Below are positions 49,676 through 57,556 of a stretch of DNA of 64,000 nt, one piece after another. The notes below the pieces were generated by a model that saw only the letters and a list, made by a program, of their open reading frames with translations, was not told the origin of the DNA and ran no database searches. The DNA is from JAGXTF01 sp044224315 (lineage in GTDB: Bacteria; Bacteroidota; Bacteroidia; NS11-12g; UBA955): the NCBI GenBank assembly GCA_044224315.1, contig JBGAKR010000005.1, positions 124,001 through 188,000 on the forward strand, given 5' to 3'. Both the position numbers and the translations under genes were made by a program. Each line of letters begins with the position of its first letter. Position 1 is the first letter of the stretch.

Positions 49676-50793
49676 TACAATTTTCGACTCACTTTTTTTA
49701 CCATTTCATCCTTCCATACTGCAAAATTGCCTTCAATAATTTTTTCGCGGGCTTGTCGAATCAACCATAGGTAAAAACGCAGGTTTTGCAGGCTTGCAAC
49801 AATGGGGCCGAGCATTTCACCGGCCACAAATAAATGCCGGATGTATGCTTTTGAGTATTCTGGGGTTAAAATATCGTCAAGCGGACCAAAATCTTCGGCC
49901 CATTTTTTATTGCGGGGGTTAATTATGCCTTCAGTGGTAAAAATGGTGCCGTTTCTGCCATTTCGTGTAGGCATTACACAGTCGAACATATCAATACCCA
50001 GGGCAATGCATTCCAGCAAATTGGCTGGAGTACCCACACCCATCAGGTAGCGGGGCTTATCGGCGGGTAAAACAGCCGTTACTTCGGCTGTTATTCTGTA
50101 CATTTCCTCGGCTGGCTCTCCCACACTCAATCCGCCGATGGCATTGGCGTCGGCATTGAATTTACTTACAAACTCGGCACTTTCCTTGCGCAAATCGCTA
50201 TAGGTGCTGCCTTGTACAATGGGAAGCAAGGTTTGGTTATACCCATACAAGGGTTCAGTTTCATTCCAGCGTGTAAAGCACCTTTCCAGCCAGCGGTGGG
50301 TCATGCCCAGGCTTTTTTTGGCGTATGCATGATCGCAGGGATATGGCGTGCATTCATCAAAAGCCATCACCAGATCGGCGCCGATTATACGCTGAGTATC
50401 GATTACATTTTCAGGGGTAAACAAATGCCGCGAACCATCGATATGGCTTTGAAAGGTCACCCCTTCTTCTTTCATTTTGCGGGTTCCGCTCAGTGAATAA
50501 ACCTGGTAGCCGCCGCTATCTGTAAGCACGGGGCCAGGCCAATTAGAAAACTTATGTATGCCGCCGGCTTTGCGCATTATTTCATTGCCCGGACGCAGGT
50601 ACAAATGATAGGTATTGCCCAAGATAATTTCAGCCTTAATATCATTGATTAAAAAATCGCGGTGAATGGCTTTTACCGTGGCCGCTGTTCCCACCGGCAT
50701 AAAAATGGGTGTATGTACGGTACCGTGGTCGGTTTCAAAACTGCCTGCTCTGGCGCTGCTTTTGGGGTCTTTATGCGAGATTGAAAACTTCAA
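49675..50793 (-). CDS. tgt: Queuine tRNA-ribosyltransferase (Tgt)
   Basis: Tgt exchanges the wobble guanine of tRNAs for His, Asp, Asn and Tyr against the queuosine precursor preQ1. The 372-residue protein has TDSGGYQVYSL and MAFDECTPYPCD (catalytic aspartates), GGLSVGEP, and DMFDCVMPTRNGRNG. The zinc-binding CxCxxC cluster expected near residue 300 is missing: the sequence there reads PLDDILTPEYSKAYIRHLF, which keeps only the histidine. I believe this is shared by other Bacteroidota Tgt proteins. The gene lies between a beta-barrel gene (4-bp overlap) and lptG (1-bp overlap). queD and folE are elsewhere in the window. Confidence 0.95.
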   Translation of the reverse strand: MKFSISHKDPKSSARAGSFETDHGTVHTPIFMPVGTAATVKAIHRDFLINDIKAEIILGNTYHLYLRPGNEIMRKAGGIHKFSNWPGPVLTDSGGYQVYSLSGTRKMKEEGVTFQSHIDGSRHLFTPENVIDTQRIIGADLVMAFDECTPYPCDHAYAKKSLGMTHRWLERCFTRWNETEPLYGYNQTLLPIVQGSTYSDLRKESAEFVSKFNADANAIGGLSVGEPAEEMYRITAEVTAVLPADKPRYLMGVGTPANLLECIALGIDMFDCVMPTRNGRNGTIFTTEGIINPRNKKWAEDFGPLDDILTPEYSKAYIRHLFVAGEMLGPIVASLQNLRFYLWLIRQAREKIIEGNFAVWKDEMVKKVSRKL

Positions 50794-51497
50794 TTCTGAA
50801 TAATCAAATTTAGGCTCATCAACGTTGGCCTCAACGCCGAAAGAGACTGCGAATATACGTGCTGATTTTGGCGAATCAGAGTGTTGGTAAAACTCTGGTT
50901 AAAATGCAATTCCAAACCAGCATCCACCAAATTCAGGCTGTGTTTGATTCCCAGCCCGAAATCCGACATCAGATAGGCACTTTTTGTGGCCAGATTTTCT
51001 TCACTATTCTGGAAAATTTTATCGGCATTGCTGGTAAAATTATAATCGCCCCGCACACCCCCAAACAAGTAAACTTTATTTTGGGAATTGAGGGTAAAAT
51101 TGCGCACCAATACCAAAGGTAAGGCACAATTGGTTGCTTCCAATTTTACCAGATTGTGGTTGCCCAAGTTTCGTTCATAATTAAAACTGGTATTGAAAAC
51201 AGACAACAGGCAATTGGCCCTAACCATCCATAGTTTTTTCTTGTCGAGGTGATAGCCAAACTGGCCGCCAAACTGAAATCCCACACTGGGACGAATTTCC
51301 ACACCTTTTACATTGTATGGATTATTAGCCTCAACTTTAAACTTTGCACCAGTCATAATACTTCCAAATTGAATCCCATAGGACAACCTGGCAGAAGGGG
51401 TTTTCACATTGCCGGCAACTGTGGTTTGGGAATTGGCAACATTTGCAATTACAGTTAAAAAACAAGCTGCTATGAAATTAAAAAAGGTATTTTTCAT
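50790..51497 (-). CDS. PorT-like outer-membrane beta-barrel protein
   Basis: The 235-residue product has a signal peptide (FIAACFLTVIANVANSQ) and the alternating strands of a small barrel: LSYGIQFGSIMTGAKFKV, VGFQFGGQFGYHLDKKK, VYLFGGVRGDYNFTSN, DFGLGIKHSLN. It ends MSLNLIIQN. It resembles the neighbouring PorT-like protein at 51556-52254 in length, spacing of strands and C-terminus (SLMAQN against LNLIIQN), so the two may be duplicates. It overlaps tgt by 4 bases and heads that operon. Confidence 0.8.
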   Translation of the reverse strand: MKNTFFNFIAACFLTVIANVANSQTTVAGNVKTPSARLSYGIQFGSIMTGAKFKVEANNPYNVKGVEIRPSVGFQFGGQFGYHLDKKKLWMVRANCLLSVFNTSFNYERNLGNHNLVKLEATNCALPLVLVRNFTLNSQNKVYLFGGVRGDYNFTSNADKIFQNSEENLATKSAYLMSDFGLGIKHSLNLVDAGLELHFNQSFTNTLIRQNQHVYSQSLSALRPTLMSLNLIIQN

Positions 51498-51555
51498 GCA
51501 TCAATAACGACAATGTATGCAAGAGATTGTCAGAAAATAAAAGTTTGACAAAGGC

Positions 51556-52254
51556 TTAATTCTGAGCCATCAGCGAAATGCTAAATAGGCGGGGCAAAAT
51601 AGACCGGATAGAACCCGAATAGTAACTATCGGGCACACGCACCAGGGCATTGTTTATGCCGTTGGTCATGCGCAATTCCACACAGAGATCCACAAAATCG
51701 AGGCGAAACTCCCAGCCTGTGCCTATTTCGTAGTAGTAAGTATTTTCTTTAAAAGCCACCAAGGGTTTACTATTGCCTATTACTACATTGGCATTGCTCT
51801 GAAAATCGTGGCTCCAGCGCAGTCCACCCATTACATAGTAGCGGGTATTTTTGGGCATATCGCTGTAGTATTTCAAATCAAGCGGAATATCGAAAGAAAT
51901 GGTTTCGATTTTAATTAGGGGGCCCGGGGTATTGGCCCACTGGTACTGCAGGTTTCGTTGGTGTAGCTGCAGCATAGTTTGGGTTTTTAGTTCCCATTTG
52001 CGATCGTGGCCAAACTTATAGGCCAGTGTACCACCAAATCCGCCACCCGCCTGGCCTTGAGGCCGTATGGCTATTAATGAATCGTTGCGGGCAAAAAACT
52101 GATCGGATAGTTCCATGCGCATTTTGGCATTGGTGGCGCAGAATGCAATTCCCCAAAAAAAATGCTTACGATAATCCCGGGTAGGGTCGATTTTTTGCCC
52201 AAAACCCTGCAAAGCGATGAGAATACATGCTATGAACAGTCCTATTTTTCGCAT
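51556..52254 (-). CDS. porT: PorT-family outer-membrane protein
   Basis: The 232-residue beta-barrel has a signal peptide (IGLFIACILIALQGFGQ), then RKHFFWGIAFCATNAKMRM and alternating strands, ending RLFSISLMAQN. PorT is a T9SS component of the outer membrane, and the ubiE-porT gene order is a recurring Bacteroidota arrangement. Here the start overlaps the end of ubiE by 13 bases, which supports the call more than sequence alone does. It would serve the sorting-domain proteins found in this window. The exact role of PorT in secretion remains uncertain. Confidence 0.8.
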   Translation of the reverse strand: MRKIGLFIACILIALQGFGQKIDPTRDYRKHFFWGIAFCATNAKMRMELSDQFFARNDSLIAIRPQGQAGGGFGGTLAYKFGHDRKWELKTQTMLQLHQRNLQYQWANTPGPLIKIETISFDIPLDLKYYSDMPKNTRYYVMGGLRWSHDFQSNANVVIGNSKPLVAFKENTYYYEIGTGWEFRLDFVDLCVELRMTNGINNALVRVPDSYYSGSIRSILPRLFSISLMAQN

Positions 52255-52982
52255 AAGTACATTGTACTAATACCAAAGGTTAGGGGGGTGATTTTTACGT
52301 TGGCAAACCCACAATTCTGGGCAATCGCTGCAAATTCTTTTCCTTCGGGAAAAACCGATACACTTTGAGGTAAATAGCTATAGGCGCGCGCATCTTTCGA
52401 AAACAGTTTACCAATGGTTGGAACAATTTTCTTAAAATAAAACCAATATACACCGCTAACCAGCGCACTTTTGGGTTTACTAAACTCAAGCACAGCCATA
52501 TGACCGCCTTTTTTAAGCACCCTGGCCATTTCTTTCATCCCTTTTTCAAGGTTTTCAAAATTCCTCACTCCAAATGCAACGGTAATTGCATCGAAAGTAT
52601 TGTCTTCAAAGGGCAAATTTTCCGAATCGGCCTGTTGTAAAAGAATTTTACCGGTTAAATCGAGCTTTAAAATTTTCATAGCTCCGGTATTGAGCATTCC
52701 TTTGCTAATGTCTACACCAGTAATTTTCACATCCCCCAGATTGGCCAGTTCAATAGCCAAATCGGCAGTGCCGGTTGCCACGTCTAAAATATTTTTATGG
52801 CCGAATGCACCGATATTTCTGCGTACCTTGCGGCGCCAACCTTTATCGATACCAAGTGAAAGAAAATGATTTAAAAAATCATACCTGTGAGAAATGTTAT
52901 CAAACATCTCCTCAACTTGTTGTTTTTTTGAAGCTTCGGAAGCCGGATTGGGTTTTACTTGCTGTGTCAAAAGAAAAGGCAT
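52242..52982 (-). CDS. ubiE: Demethylmenaquinone methyltransferase UbiE/MenG
   Basis: UbiE/MenG adds the last methyl group to demethylmenaquinone. The 246-residue protein has EMFDNISHRYDFLNHFLSLG, motif I LDVATGTADLAIELA near residue 65, DAITVAFGVRNFENLEKG and the C-terminal PLTFGISTMYL. The ATG at 52982 lies only one base after a -7 box (TATATTTG), so that codon might not be within the transcript. A TTG at 52970, giving MTQQVKPNPASE, would match the usual N-terminus of the family and is a serious alternative. It is coupled to porT downstream. Confidence 0.95.
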   Translation of the reverse strand: MPFLLTQQVKPNPASEASKKQQVEEMFDNISHRYDFLNHFLSLGIDKGWRRKVRRNIGAFGHKNILDVATGTADLAIELANLGDVKITGVDISKGMLNTGAMKILKLDLTGKILLQQADSENLPFEDNTFDAITVAFGVRNFENLEKGMKEMARVLKKGGHMAVLEFSKPKSALVSGVYWFYFKKIVPTIGKLFSKDARAYSYLPQSVSVFPEGKEFAAIAQNCGFANVKITPLTFGISTMYLCEK

Positions 52983-52983
52983 G

Positions 52984-52991
52984 CAAATATA
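52984..52991 (-). promoter_or_regulatory. -7 promoter element abutting the ubiE start codon
   Basis: TATATTTG on the minus strand is a full match to TAnnTTTG and ends one base before the annotated ATG, which argues for a start further downstream at TTG 52970. Confidence 0.5.
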
Positions 52992-53027
52992 GTTAAAAAG
53001 CCCAAGTGGTTCAGTAGTAAATTATTT

Positions 53028-53621
53028 ATGGACATTCAGAAAGCAACATTCAAAGGCAGCTGGGAACGCGGAGATGCTATGGGTTATACGGCTTTGCCCG
53101 AGTTTGCCTTTATCGGACGCAGCAATGTAGGTAAATCGTCGTTGATTAACATGCTTTGCAACCACAAAGGCCTGGCCAAAACCAGCGCCACACCTGGCAA
53201 AACCCAAACCCTAAATCTGTTTGAAATCGATGCCAAATGGCAGATTTGCGACCTGCCGGGATACGGCTATGCCAAGGTTAGCAAGCAAAAGCGCTATGTT
53301 TTTTCCAATATGATTAAGCATTACCTGCAAAAACGCGAAAACCTGGTAAGCCTGTTTATTTTGGTAGACCTGCGTATTCCACCCCAAACCATTGATGTAG
53401 ATTTTATCAATTGGTGCGGAGAAAATGGAATTCCATTCATCATAATTGGCACAAAAGCGGATAAGGCCGGAAAAAATAATTCAATAGAGCAGGTAAAAAC
53501 GTATCAAGCCAAATTGGCCGAAGTATGGGAAGAACTGCCGCGATTTGTAATCAGCAGTAGCGAAGACAAAACCGGGAGGAAAGAAATTTTGGATTACATA
53601 CGGGATTGCATGGGCAAATAG
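53028..53621 (+). CDS. engB: Ribosome biogenesis GTP-binding protein EngB (YsxC/YihA)
   Basis: EngB is a small GTPase needed for assembly of the large ribosomal subunit. The 197-residue protein has all G motifs: G1 GRSNVGKSSLI near residue 28, the switch region KTSATPGKTQTLN, G3 CDLPGYGYA, G4 GTKADK and G5-like ISSSEDKTG. I chose the ATG at 53028 (MDIQKATFKGSW), the usual length for the family, over an upstream in-frame codon at 52959. The gene diverges from ubiE and is followed by an array-filled gap. Confidence 0.95.
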   Translation: MDIQKATFKGSWERGDAMGYTALPEFAFIGRSNVGKSSLINMLCNHKGLAKTSATPGKTQTLNLFEIDAKWQICDLPGYGYAKVSKQKRYVFSNMIKHYLQKRENLVSLFILVDLRIPPQTIDVDFINWCGENGIPFIIIGTKADKAGKNNSIEQVKTYQAKLAEVWEELPRFVISSSEDKTGRKEILDYIRDCMGK

Positions 53622-53643
53622 CAGCCGGATAACCGAATGCCCA

Positions 53644-53722
53644 ATGTTTAGTGTTTAATGATTAATGAAGTAGGTTGCCACTCGCCTCCGCTATTCCCTA
53701 TTCCCTATTCCCAATTCCCTGA
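53644..53722. repeat. Left flanking direct repeat of the 11-bp array
   Basis: TTTAGTGTTTAATGATTAATG, split here as TTTAGTG plus TTTAATG runs, is followed by TAGGTTGCC, CGCCTCCG and CTATTCCCTATTCCC runs. The same ordered elements recur at 53877-53966. Confidence 0.75.
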
Positions 53723-53724
53723 GT

Positions 53725-53845
53725 GCAATGTGGAAGCAATGTGGAAGCAGTCTGACAGCAGTCTGACAGCAGTATGTATGCAGTTTACCCGCAACTTAGA
53801 CGCCACTTAGCAGCAACTTGTAAGCAAGTCATATGCAACTTAGCC
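53725..53845. repeat. Eleven tandem degenerate 11-bp units
   Basis: GCA (once GCC) occurs in the same phase every 11 bp for eleven units: GCAATGTGGAA twice, GCAGTCTGACA twice, GCAGTATGTAT, GCAGTTTACCC, GCAACTTAGAC, GCCACTTAGCA, GCAACTTGTAA, GCAAGTCATAT, GCAACTTAGCC. A weaker twelfth unit ends near 53856. No frame stays open as a convincing gene. Confidence 0.85.
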
Positions 53846-53876
53846 ATCAGCGCGCATCAAACCGCAACAGACAGCC

Positions 53877-53966
53877 AATGTATAACGTTTAGTGTATAAG
53901 GGTTAATGTAGTTGGTTGCCCTCTGTCGCCTCCGCTATTCCCTATTCCCTATTCCCTATTCCCTCT
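53877..53966. repeat. Right flanking direct repeat of the 11-bp array
   Basis: Same elements in the same order as 53644-53722: GTTTAGTGTAT, TTAATG, TTGGTTGCC, TCGCCTCCGCTATTCCC and further CTATTCC repeats. Together the two copies bracket the 11-bp array. Confidence 0.75.
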
Positions 53967-54625
53967 TACTTGTTCTTCATTTCCAAATTCACCCTCAGAA
54001 TTACTCCCAAATTGTAAGTGAATTTGCGCATGGATTTTGGTTCTTCTAAATACAAATACTGGGGCAATACTTTAAAATACGATTTGGAATAATCAACACC
54101 ATAAGGCACTGCGTGGGCAAAAAATCCCACATTTAAAAACCGATTTAATTTATAACTGGCGTTTAGTTTGGCAGCCAAATTAAAATCAATAAATTCATCA
54201 AATGTACCCTTAAATTGAACCAATCCAAACCCCAGCCCTGCATCGGCTTTCAGCTTTTTATCAGGGCCGAAATACTTACCCAAAGACAAGCCAAAAACAA
54301 ATCGATTGTATCTTTTATTTACATCTATAGATGATTCAGCATAGGGATAGCTGTATGACGATTGAATTCTGGTTTAATAAAAATCCAATTGCCAGCTCAC
54401 ATAGGTGTTTGCAGAAATATCATATCCAAACGCAACATTATAATTAAATGTGCGGTTGGGAGTTGCCCTAACATCCGCCACATAGGTCTTACCGTAAAAA
54501 TCATACAGCCTTCCTGTAACCCTTCCTGGTCCGCCAAAAGACATTCCGTAACCCAATTCAAAAAATTCTGCATTTGCATTCATACATGCACAAATTGACA
54601 ATAAAAATAATATGCGATTTTTCAT
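53966..54625 (-). pseudogene. Outer-membrane beta-barrel gene interrupted by one in-frame TAA
   Basis: Two segments in the same frame are separated only by a TAA (complement of 54374-54376). The first part encodes a signal peptide (FLLSICACMNANA) and strands up to YVSWQLDFY. Directly after the stop the frame continues TRIQSSYSYPYAESSIDV, then FVFGLSLGKYFGPDKK and further barrel strands to VILRVNLEMKNK. Read through, it gives about 219 residues, a normal small barrel. No other stop or shift is seen. It follows hutH by 13 bp in the hisS-hutH operon. It may be a recent nonsense mutation, a sequencing error or recoding. Confidence 0.75.
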
Positions 54626-54638
54626 GGTAAATTAATTT

Positions 54639-56102
54639 CTAAAACAAAACCGAACGGGCCTGTTCAATTAAAATATGCATAGGCACAAAACAATGCGCAT
54701 CCTTTACCAGCGCCATTTTATGCAACCGTTTCTGGCACTGGGGCGCAGTTTCTCCATCGCGATAATTTTTTGCCTGGGCCGCACATAAAAATTCGATTCC
54801 CAGTACTGTTTTTACATTTTCTAAAACCTGAATGGCTTTTAAAGCCGCATTTGCACCCATACTCACATGGTCTTCCTGCCCATTGCTGCTCATTATACTA
54901 TCTATGCTTGCAGGAGTGCACAACTGTTTATTTTTTGAAACTATAGATGCGGCGGTGTATTGGGCAATCATATAACCACTGTCGGTACCTGGTTTTGGAG
55001 CTAAAAATGCGGGTAATTGGCGCTGACCGCTGATGAGTAAATAGGTACGGCGTTCGCTGATACTTCCCAGTTCGGCCAGGGCCATGGCAGCATAATCCAG
55101 GGTTAATGCAAGAGCCTGACCATGAAAATTACCCCCGCTTAAAATCATGCCCTCTTCCCTGAAAACAGTAGGGTTATCGGTAACACTGTTTAACTCGGTT
55201 TCCCACACCTTCAGGCAGTGGTCAAGTGCCATTTCGGAGGCACCATGCACCTGCGGAATGCAGCGAAAACTATAGGGATCTTGCACAGCAGCTCGCGGCA
55301 TTTGTTGCATTGGACTTGATTGTAAAATCTGCAAAATTTCATTAGCCGTATCAATCTGGCCAGCATGCGGCCGAACCTTGTGTAAAGGTGCCATAAAAGG
55401 GTCTTGCCTGCATAAATACACGTCCAGCGAAAGAGCTGCAACTTCGGGCAGGGTATGGCGAATGGTAAAAATTCCATCTGCAATTTTGATGGCATGGGCC
55501 AGCATAAACTGGGTACCATTTATCAAGGCCAGGGCTTCTTTTGGATCCAATACCAAAGCTTCCAGATTTCGTTCTGCCAAAACATCCGGTGTATCCAGCC
55601 AGCCCTTTTCGGGGTGGTGCAATCTACCTAAACCCAGCAATGGAAGGCACATTTCTGACAATGGCGCCAAATCGCCACTGGCACCGAGGGAGCCCTGTTC
55701 GTGTACCTCTGGCGTTAAATTTTCATTATAAAAATACAGCAGGCGCTGCACAACCACCTCGCGCACTGCAGAATAGCCTTTGCTGATGTTAATTATTTTC
55801 AACAAAAGCATTAGGCGTACAATATCCAGGGGCAAAATCTGGCCTGTACCCGCTGCATGGGTTATTAATAAATTGCGCTGCAATTCATGCAATTCATTTT
55901 CTGGAATACCTACATTTTGAAGCGACCCAAATCCAGTGTTTATGCCGTATACCGGATGTTTTTGTTGGGCCAGATATTCAGTTAAATACGCAGCAGAAGC
56001 ATTTATTTCCTGTAATATTTCAGCAGGGATTTCAATTTTTTCGCCCGATTTCCACAAGGCAATCAGAGAAGGCAGCGTATAGTTATTTTCTAGAATTGCC
56101 AT
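54639..56102 (-). CDS. hutH: Histidine ammonia-lyase
   Basis: HutH removes ammonia from histidine to give urocanate. The 487-residue protein carries the Ala-Ser-Gly triad that forms the MIO cofactor in GSLGASGDLAPLSEM near residues 141-155, the substrate-loop YGINTGFGSL near 48-57, and the QDPYSFRCIPQVHGA region. Its start overlaps the end of hisS by 13 bases, so an enzyme that uses histidine for translation and one that degrades it are coupled. No hutU, hutI or hutG gene is in the window. Aromatic substrates (a PAL/TAL-type role) cannot be excluded without modelling. Confidence 0.9.
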   Translation of the reverse strand: MAILENNYTLPSLIALWKSGEKIEIPAEILQEINASAAYLTEYLAQQKHPVYGINTGFGSLQNVGIPENELHELQRNLLITHAAGTGQILPLDIVRLMLLLKIINISKGYSAVREVVVQRLLYFYNENLTPEVHEQGSLGASGDLAPLSEMCLPLLGLGRLHHPEKGWLDTPDVLAERNLEALVLDPKEALALINGTQFMLAHAIKIADGIFTIRHTLPEVAALSLDVYLCRQDPFMAPLHKVRPHAGQIDTANEILQILQSSPMQQMPRAAVQDPYSFRCIPQVHGASEMALDHCLKVWETELNSVTDNPTVFREEGMILSGGNFHGQALALTLDYAAMALAELGSISERRTYLLISGQRQLPAFLAPKPGTDSGYMIAQYTAASIVSKNKQLCTPASIDSIMSSNGQEDHVSMGANAALKAIQVLENVKTVLGIEFLCAAQAKNYRDGETAPQCQKRLHKMALVKDAHCFVPMHILIEQARSVLF

Positions 56103-57499
56103 AAGTGTAAATGTTGGGAAATTTCGTTTATTGGATAGTCTTTTTGCTCTCCGGAATTAAGGTCTTTTAATGCTATTTTATTCTGATTTCTTTCACTTTC
56201 ACCAATAATGGCTGCAAAAGGGATTTTGCGTGCATTGGCATAATCCAATTGTTTTTTTAACTTGGCTGCAGCCGGATAAACTTCGGATGAAACGCCTGCT
56301 TCGCGTAATACATTTACCAATTCAAAAGCCATATTAAATGAGGCTTCATCCATGGCGCATATTAAAATGCGCACATCATCGGCCGCCAAATCCGGAAATA
56401 AATTTGCAGCATCCAGGATATCACAAATGCGGTCTAAACCAAAGGAAATTCCAACTCCCGGAACATCCTTCAAACCAAAAACTCCGGTGAGATTATCATA
56501 CCGGCCTCCCCCGCCAATGCTGCCAATATTGAAACTTTCGGGCAGTGCATTTTTTTCAGGCACCACTTCAAAAATACAACCTGTATAATAGCTCAATCCG
56601 CGCGCCAGTGTTAAATCCAACTCCAATTTATTGTGTGTTTTTGCCAAACTATAAATTAATTCCAATTCGGCAATTACTTTATTTAATATTTCGGTATTTG
56701 CACCCTCAAATTGCAGGAAGGTTTTTACACGTTCAACACCGCTAAGATCCTTGCTATTGTTGCCTATCAAGTCCCAAAAAGCAACCCCGTTTTGAATATT
56801 TTTTTCGGCAATTTCATTTTTAACACCGTCAAATCCAATTTTATCGGCTTTATCAATTAACTGCATCAATACATTCATATTACCCGGTCCGCCCACAAAA
56901 TTTTCGAAGGCATCGAATACCCCACGGTGATTAATACGAATGGAGACTGGCAGTTGAATATTGAAAAAAACATCGTCGTAAATTTTAATTAAATCTACTT
57001 CATTTAAAACCGAATAGCTACCCACTACATCGGCATCGCATTGCCAAAACTCGCGGTAACGGCCTTTTTGCGGACGGTCGGCACGCCATACCGGTTGCAT
57101 CTGATAGCGGCGAAAAGGGAACGGTAGTTTATCCCTATTCATTACCACAAAGCGCGCCAGTGGTACTGTAAGATCATAACGCAAACCTCGGTCGGCAATG
57201 CTGGGCACCAATTTTTTACTGTCTTTTTCTTCCAGAGCTGCCGTATCTGCTTTAGACAAATAATCGCCATTATTCAGAATCTTAAAGAGCAACTGATCTC
57301 CTTCATCGCCATATTTGCCCTGCAGGGTGCGAAGGTTTTCAAGGGCCGGAGTTTCGATGGGTCTAAACCCATAAAGCCTAAAAATACGTTCGATATTGCC
57401 CATTACATACTTGCGTCGCAGCATGGTTTCCGGGCCAAAATCGCGCGTTCCTGAAGGCAATCCGGGCTTACCCGTAAATGAATTAGAGGTGGAATTCAC
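56090..57499 (-). CDS. hisS: Histidyl-tRNA synthetase
   Basis: HisS charges tRNA-His with histidine. The 469-residue class II enzyme has GLPSGTRDFGPETM, motif 2 FRRYQMQPVWRADRPQKGR, and the histidine-binding LTLARGLSYYTGCIFEV, followed by GGGGRYDNL and motif 3 GVGISFGLDRI. A C-terminal anticodon-binding domain starts near residue 370. The start is GTG at 57499; no ATG precedes the conserved N-terminus, and a -7-like box lies 4 bp upstream. It heads an operon with hutH and the broken barrel gene. Its substrate tRNA-His is at 26.0 kb. Confidence 0.95.
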   Translation of the reverse strand: MNSTSNSFTGKPGLPSGTRDFGPETMLRRKYVMGNIERIFRLYGFRPIETPALENLRTLQGKYGDEGDQLLFKILNNGDYLSKADTAALEEKDSKKLVPSIADRGLRYDLTVPLARFVVMNRDKLPFPFRRYQMQPVWRADRPQKGRYREFWQCDADVVGSYSVLNEVDLIKIYDDVFFNIQLPVSIRINHRGVFDAFENFVGGPGNMNVLMQLIDKADKIGFDGVKNEIAEKNIQNGVAFWDLIGNNSKDLSGVERVKTFLQFEGANTEILNKVIAELELIYSLAKTHNKLELDLTLARGLSYYTGCIFEVVPEKNALPESFNIGSIGGGGRYDNLTGVFGLKDVPGVGISFGLDRICDILDAANLFPDLAADDVRILICAMDEASFNMAFELVNVLREAGVSSEVYPAAAKLKKQLDYANARKIPFAAIIGESERNQNKIALKDLNSGEQKDYPINEISQHLHLWQF

Positions 57500-57503
57500 T
57501 CCG

Positions 57504-57511
57504 CGAAATTA
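57504..57511 (-). promoter_or_regulatory. -7 promoter element of the hisS operon
   Basis: TAATTTCG on the minus strand is a one-base variant of TAnnTTTG and ends 4 nt before the GTG start codon. Confidence 0.4.
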
Positions 57512-57556
57512 ACCATTTCGGTTGGTTATTGAAGCATTATAAACCTTAAGCCCAGA

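Noticed and set aside
53725..53856. Possible CRISPR array
   Set aside because: The units are 11 bp with no conserved repeat plus unique spacer layout, and no cas gene is present in the window.
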